Below, one piece after another: positions 12,601 through 24,600 of a stretch of 64,000 bases of DNA. The stretch's first letter is position 1; the number at the start of each line of letters is the position of its first letter. A model generated the notes under the pieces. The model was given only the letters and a program-made list of their open reading frames with translations, was not told where the DNA came from and did no database searches. The stretch lies in NCBI GenBank assembly GCA_004794785.1, contig SJOL01001656.1, positions 30,181 to 94,180 on the forward strand. The letters are read 5' to 3'. Both the position numbers and the translations under genes were made by a program. This stretch comes from Opisthorchis felineus (lineage: Eukaryota; Platyhelminthes; Trematoda; Opisthorchiida; Opisthorchiidae).

Positions 12601-15600
12601 TCTTTGCAGATTGTCTGATTGAGCTCTTGGAGGTGTACGTACCTCAGGATGCTTGCATTAGGCCAGCACCAGGTCCCCTCACTCATCCACTGTTTTCTCT
12701 TCTTTTCATTCTAAGGCCTTAAATATAATTAGATAAACTTTGTGGTTGTACGGCAGTGAAGCATCAGTGTCAACACTAATGTTGCCGTCTCTGATGATGA
12801 TAATGCCCAAATATTAACCAAAACACAGTCCGAACCATGTAATGATAGTTTATATTTAGTACTCGGATAGTAAAAATCACATTGATCGAAAAGATGATTG
12901 CATCATGGATTGGAGCATGGTAAAGTATGGAAAAGCGATTCGAGAACGGAAAAAAATGGACCGTAATCAAAAGTGGGTTGTTAAAGAGAGGGAGTCCCAT
13001 GGTATCTTAGTTCATGTTCTGTCTAGTACTGTGGACGCATGATAGTCTCAGAGCAGCCCAATGTCATAAGCACTTTCATCAGCACGCCAGAAAGAGAGGT
13101 ACAAACAACGACCCCCGGTAATAGAAAAATATCTTCCTACCGCACCGAACACCCTGTAAACAGGGCTTGAAAGAACAACTTGCCACATTCCGATCCCCAG
13201 CAATCCAATAAGTTGAAGTGAACCCTTACCAACCATTGCTATCCCTAATGTTTCTGCATTTGCAAATCTCTAATCGATAGCAGCACTGTACATTGTCGTG
13301 GGTACTGGTCGTAATGAGTGACTTCTCCCAAGATAGCAGCACCTGGCTGATCATACAAATCTCTGAGGGCACTTTAAGGACAATTGATAATGCCCTGATC
13401 TGATTTAGACCCAAGTGGGGAGAAAAATCGCCTCCCAGAACAGGGCATGTTTATCAGTAGTAGAATACGGGTATCGCATTGGTAATTGTAATGTAATGGG
13501 CATTGCATTTTATGGGACAGGGCATAGAGATAATACAGTACGCACACACTGAGATAAGCCGAATGTTTGTCAGTTAGAGGTGGGCTTCAAGTCTTCGGTA
13601 GGAATCAGTACGCATAAACCCAGAATGGGTAAACGACATCAGATCAACCAACAGTTCCTGTCTGAGGATCTGAGTGACAAAAGCTCCGTCCTCCAACAGG
13701 ACAGCGATCGCCTCGTATGGGCGTAGATAAATACTGGTCCCGTTCATATTTACTGCTGAAAGGCATACTGTCCCCTCCGATATTGCTCTAATCTACTACG
13801 GCTATTTACTGCGGTTGGCCACATGGATGACTCGGGACAAGGTTACTACAAGGCTGCATGTGCATATAGTGTCCAAAGAGCTAACCCGCCATTCGTTCGA
13901 AGGCCCATTCCTAAACTTTCCACAATCGGTTATGGGCTATGTGGTGGATGAAGAAAAATGAAATTTGTGGAAGCACTATCGTAGCCGTTAAAGCCCACCC
14001 GTCAATGCACCAGAGCCGCTGTCAGTCGCCTGTCATTATTAAACCGCCTGCAGCGTTGTTTGCGCAAACAGACAGTCGGAATCACAGATCAGAGCTCAGT
14101 GACACGTACGAAAACACAGGAAGTATTCCATAAAGTCTTAATAGACTGATCTCCCAGAGAAGCAAAGTATACAAGTGGTCACACTATTCGGGCTCGTTTG
14201 ACCAGCATCATTAAGTGTGAGTTCCCTTGGCCTAATGTGTACTATTCTGACTGTCCCTTCCGTGTCTACTGCTAACTGGTCCGAGTCACATCGCACGATC
14301 AGTTGTGCTTTATCCAAACTACGAATTCCATCCGTTCGTTCTACTACTGTTACCCACTAACCTGTTTTCTCCCTACCAATGAACGCATAGTTCATTAGGC
14401 GTGACTATAATGCCAAAGCTTGTAGACGTTGCGAAAGCCCAAATTTTATAAACTCCAATTGTAAATGGTCCACTTTCAGAGCGTCCATCAATAGCGGTGA
14501 CATCGCCAACTGAAGAAAGTTTTTGATTTTCGTCGGTTTTAACGCTGTTAAAAATAATCCAACATTCATCAAAACACTGAATCTATCCTTCGGGATAGCA
14601 GCAACGGAATAAATAAAGGGCTGACTGTGCGGTGAGGTGATACGCTCTGAATGGACGTCCAGTTGTCAGGGGCACGAAACAAAACACAGATAAGGGAGAC
14701 CTAACCAAACTACAACAGGCAATTTCAACCCAAACGCATTGTTTCCCAAAGTTTGGCACACGCCTTAGAGCAATATCAACCATTTATTTCGGTGACTGAA
14801 CAACGTTCGCAACCACAAGAGTTCGACTCTTTGGGTGCAAAGACGTCAGTCCCTAAGCGGGGGTTCTGTGTTTTCAGTTTGCTCCTAGGACCCCAATCAA
14901 TCCTGTTTAGGTTCTGACAACCCGGCATCACAGCTGAGCCCATGAATTCATCTTAAGACTGAAATGAACCGACACGAGGCTCGTGAGCAAAGTGCCCTCA
15001 GTATCGAGGATCCTCGGTAAGAACAACTATAGACGCAGATAACAAGGTCAACTTGAGGGCTGTTCTTACCAGATGAGCCCCAAGCCGATAGTCGGCTGTG
15101 GTCAGATTTTCAGTGATATTCCCATGCTATTTGAAAAGCTTAAAAATCCTCAAAAATGTCAAGCAGACAGAAGAAATCACCTATAACCGTCCCTAAAATA
15201 CACCCCACTAAGAACAGTACTACGGACAACAAGCCCAAGGTTTTGCTCGATGTTGCTAAGGCCTTTGACAACCAACGTCAGAAAAACACTAAGTTCTGAA
15301 ATCGTTGAGGGGAAAAAATCGGGGAATGTGTTGCTCAAAGGTTCCAAAATGTTGGTAACGTGCGATCAGTATAGCTTACTGTTAACAATACGGTCAGGAG
15401 CTACATATTTCTATGAGGTTGGCCTATTCTACACGTATGCGCAACAGCGCAGACACTCGAGAAAGAAAACATACATTGATGAAAAATATGTATATAAATT
15501 ATATGTCTTGGGAACTCATAATTTTCTCGCAGTACGAAAAAACATGTGAAACAGCTTCATCACAATATTCCGGAGTGAAAATTTTCGCCTTTGTGGCTAG

Positions 15601-18600
15601 AACGTTTTGTTCCAACAACTGCAGTCGGTATTCATACTTCTGAATTGAACCTTCTGGGTCACCTTGTAATATCTCCTTGTGGCACGCACTCATTAGTGAT
15701 TTTAAGTGGGATTCAAACTGGATCCACATACTCTCCAGCGGGTTAAGTTGTGTTGAATGATCAGGTATTCGCAGTAACCCGGCTCCTTGGAATTTGCCCT
15801 GAAGAAATACCTCCTCCAGGTCTGAATGGCAAGGAGCTTTGTCACACACAAACAGCAAATGGCTGCAGTTCTCCGTAATCGCCAAGTTCGTGACCAACTG
15901 CTCGAACCATTCGATGCATCGTTCCTTGGTGTATATTCCGCGTTTCATATCAAAGTTCACCGGTCCCGTTTCAGCAATAGCGCTGATTACATGTAGGGTC
16001 TGGCCTCGAGAGTTTGTTAGGACCGAGCACGCACGTGTCTGCTGCTGTGATCGGCTGCAGAACAGCTTGTATGTTGTCTCATCAAACCACACTATAGTTT
16101 TCTTATCCGCTCGAGCAGACAGGAGATTGAGAGCAAATATCCGTCTCTTTTCTTTGAATTCTTCATGGTTGAATGTTTCTGTCACTGTGGGAAGAACTCT
16201 TTTCAGTGTGAACAATCTACCATCCAGATAGTTTGAAACTGTTCTGAGAGAAACATCGATTCCGTATTCAGAAAACAGACGTATTCGTAGCATCCTTAAA
16301 GTAAGTGACGCATTTTCCCTTATCCACTCTAACATTGTATCCACATGATGATCGGTGAGTAGATGACGCCTGGCACCGCCATGTTGCCCACGTTTCTCTC
16401 CTGAGCTGAACCGCTTAATCCATTCACGCGCAGTACAAACCTTCACACCCAGAGATAGTGCCACATCGACCCATTCTTTGCCCTCGATATAAGCATTAAT
16501 GATGCGCTGTTTGGTTTCTTTCGAGTGGTACTTGTAACGACGTCGGGGAGGAGCGATCTTCTTCAATTCTGATAAGATTCAGGCTTCCGTCAGAATGACA
16601 CTACCTACCTTCAATATCCTCGTCCATCGTAGCTCTATCCGTCTATCAGTTAAGCGGATCTTCGTTGCGTCCAAAGCAGTAATCCTCGGCCCACCGCACA
16701 ATCTGTCAGACTGTCGCAAACAGAAGACCATGCAGGCGATTCGGCAGGATCGATCTAACCGTCAAGTCAACCAGTGGAATTTGTGTTCCCTAGCCGTGGT
16801 TTGCGTGGGACTCATCCCCCCTGAACAGCTTGGCCAGCGATTCATGGATTACAGACACACCAACGTCGTAGCTAGTTACGAGTTCACACGCACGCACGTG
16901 TAGCGTATGCGTAAGTTGGGCGAACAAGCGTCCTCTACTCGAACTTCAAGTGTGGCAAGCTGTACGGGCTAGTTTATAGACGTTCATACCTGCCTAACAT
17001 GGTGACAAACGAACAGAGACAGTAACATGGGAGAAGCTAGCACAGAGTGAGGTTGAATGCTCCTGTTTACGGGACAAAGGAAGGATGTGTGAAGGCCTGA
17101 ACGTAAGTTTTATTGGAACAAAAATATGCCTTTTGCATGAGTTTCTGACACAATCCATTTTCGCTCCACCGACTTCGGCGTTTTCTGTTCTATGATTTGC
17201 ATAACTGACGTGATATGTAGATTGCACTTTCCCAAGCTCTCTAGCGTGTGTTCTACATTCTAATGAGTGAAACGAAGCATACCAAACTCGTGATTCGAAT
17301 TCACACTAAACACCAAGCAATCTAAATACTGGTTGAGGAAGTTCAACACAGTATAGATATGCGCATCGATGGTCGCTTGTAAAACCTCAGCCAGACCGGT
17401 AACGAGGTGGTGGTCAACTAAATCAGTACATTCAGTCGGTCATACGCCGTGTATCGGGAGTACATTGGTTTCCGATAACACAATTTCATTCATAAAAAAT
17501 AGGAGACCAAGGAAGAAATATCCAAGGGTTGCGGATGACGGCCAACTCAGCCAAATGATGTTCACATCTGGTTGCAGTCAGAAGTCGAGCAACTGCACAC
17601 TGACGGAGGGAACTTCGGTGAAAAGGCACAGAGCCATGTCCGTAAGTGTGAGCAACGATTGGAAGAGAGACTCTTGCCCAATCAGGGCAGACAGCAGTTT
17701 TACTTGTTATGGCTTTATTACCCCATTGTAACGTCATAAACTGCTTGCCTTTCAAACGTTTCCACTGAATACAATGCTGATCAAAAAGAGCTCTGTGAGG
17801 CAGATGGTACCCTGACATGCGCGTGTCTCGAGGTGTCACCTCTGGAGTGTAACTAGCTTGTCCACTGCGGGAGAGTTCTCTCTTCCTTAAAACATTTGGC
17901 GTACATCGATGCGTCGCAGATATCGAGGGCAAAACACCGAAAGGGTCCATAGACCTGTTCGCTGTTCGACCCAAGATGCCCTTGACAGACAGACCGACAT
18001 TGTGTAGGTGCTCTAGGCATCGACGGTTGACAAAAGCTGCTTTAAAATTCCGATAAATGCCTCATGAGTCACCATAAGGTGATGAAGAACAAGTGGCGCC
18101 AAGAGTTTCGTTCGACTGGATTCAACCTGATCCCTCGGTGATTACTGCATTCACACCAATGCCGTTTTTTGAAAATGGGTACTATTGCCGATTCCTTCCA
18201 GTTGTCTACTTTTCCAAGCTGGAGGCAAACAGAACAGATAAACGCTGACTGAGAACTTCACCCGGATCGTTGAGCAATTCGGATGAGTCTTCCCGACTAG
18301 AAGCTCGGTGGCGCTTGACAGAACTTATCCAATTATAAACCTCCGAGACTGTAGAGGTTTCCATGTTCACCGTCCAGAGTTCTGGTGCACTTCGACAATC
18401 CGACTGAGTAGCAGCAAGTGACCATGAGAATTGTTGCTCACAGTGCTCGATACAGCGATCGAGACGTTCTTCTTTAATGAAGATGAAGACGTTACCAAAC
18501 GACCCGCACACAGGCGACTATCGACGGGTATTCCGACTAGCAAGGATCCTTTCACCCGGTGATTAAGGACGATGCCAAACCCTCCACATCCTACCGCAGC

Positions 18601-21600
18601 GGCTTGTGGATTGCCAGAAGTGTGCAGCCGGAAATGCTTGAAGAGTGATGGCGCAGTTAGCGCAATGACGGCGTGGATCTTGAAATATTGTTTCTGGTAC
18701 ACAGGACACATCAATACTAAGCGAGTCCGATGTGCGAGCAAGAGCAACTCGTGGTCCTGTATGCTTCGGAATGCTGAAATTAAAGACAGCCAGATAGACC
18801 GCGCGTAGAGGCGCGAAGGTTGATTTCAAGATGCCTGAGGATGTTGGTGCCAGCTGACCCGCAAATGTTGCGACCAAGACCGACGCAAGATGAACGGGGT
18901 CGTCAGTCCTAAAGGATAGGCTTATAAGCAGTGTTATTAATGGAAACAGGGGAGGAGGACGAAGAAAAAGTATGTGAAAGATAAGGAAAGAAGTCCTTTT
19001 CCTGCCCTGCTGTGTGAAGCAGGCAAGGCGACTCGCTTGATAATGTCACGCGATGGCCGATGTGGCATGACACCATTTTCAAATGTGGGAATTATGGTTG
19101 TAAAGAGGTTGGGTTACTTCCAGGAAGCCCAAAACCTAGAAAGGACGAGTAGGGTCCCCAACCAAAGCCTGATCACAGGATAGCGGTGTTTGGCGGGAAA
19201 TACCAGTTCATTGCTGTTTCAAAAGAACAAGCCGTAACACATGTTCCAATCCCCAACCTGGAGGACCAGGATATTTTGCTAGTCAGAGCTCCAACCATTG
19301 ACCAACCTGGTGTGAAAGGCTCGCACGGACACCCCGGTATAGCTCAATGAGTCACAGAGGCACACAAACCGTCACATTACGGTGGGTCCCGGGGTCCCCA
19401 TCCAGGGGGGCGGTAGTTGTCGATCCGACTCAGTTTATTGGTTAGTGTTTTCATACTCCGTTGCCAGATCATACGCTGTCCACGTCTCGGTCACTTCCAC
19501 TCAGCACAGAGCTGGGCGAAAAAAGCTCTGCGAGGCAGACGGTCTTCTGGCATGCGGATTACATATCCTAACACGCGTAACCTATGAAGCGTAAGTAATC
19601 CATCTATCGCCGGACAGTTCCTTCTTCCTAAGATCATCTGGCGTACCTCAGCATTACTAATCCGATGTTCTCAACGGACGCGACCAATGCAGACACCGAT
19701 GATCAAACAATACTATCTTTCGTATTTCATCTGCGCGTAGAGGCTACGTCTCTGATCCATGAAGTAGTTTGGATCGCACCGCCACAGTGTAAACTCCTCC
19801 CTTGACAGACAAACTCACGTCACGTCGGCGAAACAGGTATCAGAGGTTGGAAAAAACTGCCCTGGCTTTCCCGATTCGAGAAAGAATATCATCTCTAGCC
19901 AGTCCACCGGAACTCACACAGCTGTCCAGGTAAACAAATTTATCTACCACATCGATTGGCTCGTCTGGAAGCATGAAGTTTGGGTTTGATCTCACCCACT
20001 CTTGTAGCAGCATTTTACACTCTGCAGGCGTGGGACAGAATTACTTAGGTTACTTAAAATGGTTTGCATTTTCGAAGGAGCCGAATCCAGGAGAGCAATA
20101 TCGGCGAGTCATATGGCTTGGAAAAGCAGTTCTGAAAGTTGAAAACATAGCTTCTTTGAGCAGCTTCCATTCGACCTCCAAGCAATCTTCGTCATCCGCA
20201 TGACTGTGCGCTTCCAGTAGCTTTCCAGCCAGATCAGCTCCGTACTCTTGAGCTACTGAAACTTGTCGAAGTTGATTAATGGAACTGCTCTGGCATAACA
20301 GCCAGATTTGAAATCCCTAACCTATAGGCCGTCAAAGTTAAGCACTGAGAAGACCTTTTAACCAACATTCCAAGTGCATCTAGTGTGCTATTCGAAAGAG
20401 ATCTTGCTGATTGGTTTTCCGTGGCCCAATAACATGCTCACTCGGCCTGACGACGCCTTTATGTCATCTGCGAAGGTTTGCGAAGCTAGAGATCCACCGA
20501 TTGTTTACCAAACCCTTCTGAAACGATCGGTTCTAAACTTATTTCGATCGACCAATACACCCAATCAGTTGAAAAGGGTCAGGATAACTTACACATGCCT
20601 CGAGCTCGGCCGTAGCCTCTTTCATCCTTTCGTAACGATCACGTAAAAGATTCGCTTCATGCCGACTATTATCTAGCTGGCGTTCGCAATCGGATAGTTG
20701 ATTGCTGAAAAAAAGCAAATGGAACGTCATGTTAGAGCTCCGATTCCAAATAAATGCTTTGCAGACTAACGTAGGTGGGTAGAAAAGCAATAGGCTACAT
20801 CTATTCCGTAGAATAAGTATCACTTATGAGGTCGACAGCTCACTGTCAATTTCATTGTTTAGGACTCATCTCAGCATAACAATCCTTAAATGAATTCACT
20901 CATCAGTTGCATCTTTTTGGTGCACAGGTTTCGTGTAACCCTCAAGGAAACACGGAAGCTAAGGTACCACTAAACTGCTTAAGCCCAGGCAGAGTTCAGG
21001 GCTGGAATCGAGCCGCATGCATTCCGCCCACGGAGTGACCACCGAAACCCATAAGCTATCCACAGCTCGCTCAGCAGCCTCCCATTACTTGATAATGAAT
21101 CCTCCTTTGATGCATAATGCCAGACACTAGGAAATGAATTGGACTACCCAGCAAGAATTTTTCTCAATGAAAGAATTGGGAGCTGTCCAACGTGAGTGAT
21201 ACTCTGTTTGTAAGGCGGTATGTAAGGTAAGAATGGACTCACCGCACAGTCTGCTCTCGCTGCTCGGCGCTTGTTCGGTCTATCTCGCTACGCTGAAGCT
21301 GTGTTTTGACTAATTCCAGTTCGCTTCGAAGATGGTCGATGATCTATGGGTGACAAATGAGATTAGGTTTGAATGCAAAACATATGTAAGAGTAGGTGGA
21401 ACGGAAATGCATACCGATCAATTGGTGGGTTGGTGTGCAATTCTTGCCACTGAGCTAAAATGGGTCAGACAAATCCTGAGGTGTTTTTTTGGGTCAGTGA
21501 ACAAATCACAAAGCTGTGGAGTGGCCCGGGGTTACCACAGCAACGATGAAGTGGTGGGAAAATCGATCTTGCTATTCCTGAAAACGAGTGATGCGTTGGC

Positions 21601-24600
21601 CATTGCTGGATACCGGACATTTATAAAGGTAACATTGGGAGTCCGATGGAATGCATACACTATGAGATCACTGATTGTAAGGACTATAAGATTCTTGCTC
21701 AACGTGAGCTTTGCGACCGTTTGCGGCGAACAAAACTTCCATATCTACGCTTCAACAGCGTTGTTGCGCTCCCGTCGAAACGATCCGAATACATGGGAAC
21801 GTATTCGAAATAAACTGCTAAGATAGTCCTGTTCATCTGGAATATGGGTATCAGTGAAAACACAAACTAACAGCTTGATACAAAAATCGAGCATTTGAAG
21901 ATGTTTGTGAAATGGGCATTGCAACATAGGCCCCAGAGTGAGCGGTAGATGTTCGCAAGGACCCGAAAGGGTTACGAAAAATGTTTAAAATTTTGTGGAC
22001 TCACAACACAGGACTGGCTGAGGAAAGAGGGGGCCACCAAGGCACGGTGTAGTCGATTTTGCACTGTGATATGAACTAAAATAATTCACCGCAGTAACTG
22101 AGGCGTACGAATACTAATGCTGGATGGTTTCTCATTCTAAACATACGACATGGGTGATGGGAGACTGAGGAACTGTGAAGTCTATTACAACAAACACAGG
22201 GCTTCATGCGTATTTTGTAACGCAGCATTACAGGGAACCTGATACCTGGTGTATGCATCAAAAGTAGTTGCATATTTATGTAGATATCTTGAAGATCAGC
22301 TGTGAAACAGTTTATTGTACGTATGATCCCTTTTGTAATCATGTATTGATGCATTTTATCCGGCTGAATCATGACATGGAACAGTCATGCTGGCTTCATG
22401 AGAGCTGTGTGCTATTTCCAGTTGTACACCTTGGCTACTTGAAATGAGTCAGTGAAGTAGTCCTGGCAACAGTGTTCAGAAATAGCTCGTACAGGGAGCG
22501 GATGTGGTACAGTCTTACGGTGATGGGTAGGTTTTTCCCTACTAGGACATAAAACTAGGGCGGTAGCTCAAAGCAACTGTGCATTACGGTGCCTAAATAT
22601 GCATAGATTGTACTCTTAGAGTCATTCACCATGTACAGCATAATGTCGATAGAGGTATGCAGTGCCAAATTGATAAGACGAGTATAGAGTCTAGACAAAA
22701 GGTGGTAGTAGAGTCAATTCCAAGATGATCTAACATTATTAGTCGAAAGGTTTTATGCACACAAGCGGGGCCTCTACATCTGAATCTCCAGCACTCCACT
22801 GATTTGCGGTCATCAAGGATCAAGCCTGTATGAGCAAAACGTCTTGATACATAACGCGAGTCTACCCAGGACAGCATTAACATCTAGTAACCAGTCATAA
22901 CTTTGACGTTTGCTGCCTCCTGTTGGAAGCTGAGTGAATCGCGGGTTCGGTTCTAATCGTATCTCGTGTCTGCGTTCAAAGTGTAGACGGATATATTGGT
23001 CGAGTCAATGTATTTCACTGTATCACAATGGCACAAGGGCGCTCTACCTGCGCTACACGTAGAAGTATGCGTAGACAAGGTGGCGTGGGAAGAAGTCACC
23101 AAAAATGAGGATATGGTTGTCGACATGCAGCTCATATACTGTGACAGACATTACGAAAACGAAGCAAGATAAATTTGAACATATAAGGAGATCAAAGTGA
23201 ATATCGAACCAATAGCTTGAAGTGCGATAACGAAGGCATAGTGATGCGTCTAGTAGTTACAGCTGTGAAAGATTGTTCAATCTGACAACCGATTTTCTTG
23301 TCGAATGGATCGATAAGCGCAGACCAGGTCCTTAGACGCATATGATTGCTTAGATAGAGCGATGTCTAAGTGGGTTAGGTAGACAAACCGTAATATTCAC
23401 AGTGGACCTAAACAAACACGGAAACACAAGGGCACGGTATAACAAGCGAGAAATTCAGAGATCTTCAAACGCCTGATAGAGATATCAGCGAAGGTTATTA
23501 CTACGATTCTGCGGTTAGTATGCTTATGAAAGCATTCAACACTAAATTGGAATACCGGTTATCTCTGCTCCCCAGTTAAGTGCAGTCAACATTGGAGCAC
23601 TATTTTAATTGCCATGTAGTTCCGACTGAGCTACACTTAGAGACAAAGAAGATCAGCGAACATACCGAATGAATGAACTATTGCATGACTCTTCGACTGT
23701 TCGCAGGAATTACGCAATTGTGCAAACACACGTGCAGGTCCAGTGATTCAATAGGCAATTACACACATCATCATCAGACATCTTATTCTGGCGCAGAATC
23801 TTTGGTTGAAAATCGGGATTTGGTATTTGAATTGATATCTGAACTTTGCTATTTGAATTCAGTATGAAACTTTGCGACTAAAGATAACCTATCACCCTGT
23901 GAAAACCTACCGCATTGTCTTGCGAATGTTGCAATCTGTCCAGTTTCAAATTAGTTTCACGAAGCAATGCTTCGGCAGCGTCCTTATTCATCGTAAGTTC
24001 TCGGAGTTGTGCTTGCATATCAGAGCATCGCTGAAAGAGAACAGAGTTAAAGTCACAATGATAAAATGTTACCAAGTGCATAAAAACAGATGATTCAGAG
24101 TAGTCGAGGTCCTACAGGAGTATAACCATGATACGATTCTCCTGGACAGTAAACAGCAAAGGAAAAAAAGTGAACTTAGGTCTTGCTCTTACCAAAGCCC
24201 ATCAGCAACGCCTTATTGAAATTTGGGTAGAAAAAAACGATTACGCACCAAAACATGCTGTAATCATCAGCCTTACAAACTGATGTGTCCAGAACATACG
24301 AGCCCATACTGGGAGAAGGAAACCGATGCCAACTGGGTTCTAACTCAGGCTCATGTTGGTGTGCGAGTTGCTTACGGGAGGATCGGTGGTTCGGTTCCAA
24401 CCATAACACCAAGTTGCAAGACATTCGACAAACGAGGGGATGCCATATACAAATGGAAGAAACGTATTCGACGAGCACTGGCCGTTGACTGTACATGCTG
24501 GGAGGTGAAACTATGCCGAATGCGTTCGTTTGTACCTAGTCTAGACGAACGACTCCATCATCATCATTGACAGCACAACATCAGTGTTCAACAATGATGC

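Noticed and set aside
19080..19190. Seventh SINE copy
   Set aside because: Only a short stretch (AGGAAGCCCAAAACCTAGA) resembles the family; no B box remains.
20990..21065. Second tRNA-derived SINE family in CIT intron 15
   Set aside because: One B-box-like GGCTCGATTCC on the minus strand, but a single copy and a poor A box give too little support.
21332..21826. 164-residue plus-strand gene
   Set aside because: It has no motifs, overlaps a CIT exon on the other strand and shows no splice or start context that would support it.
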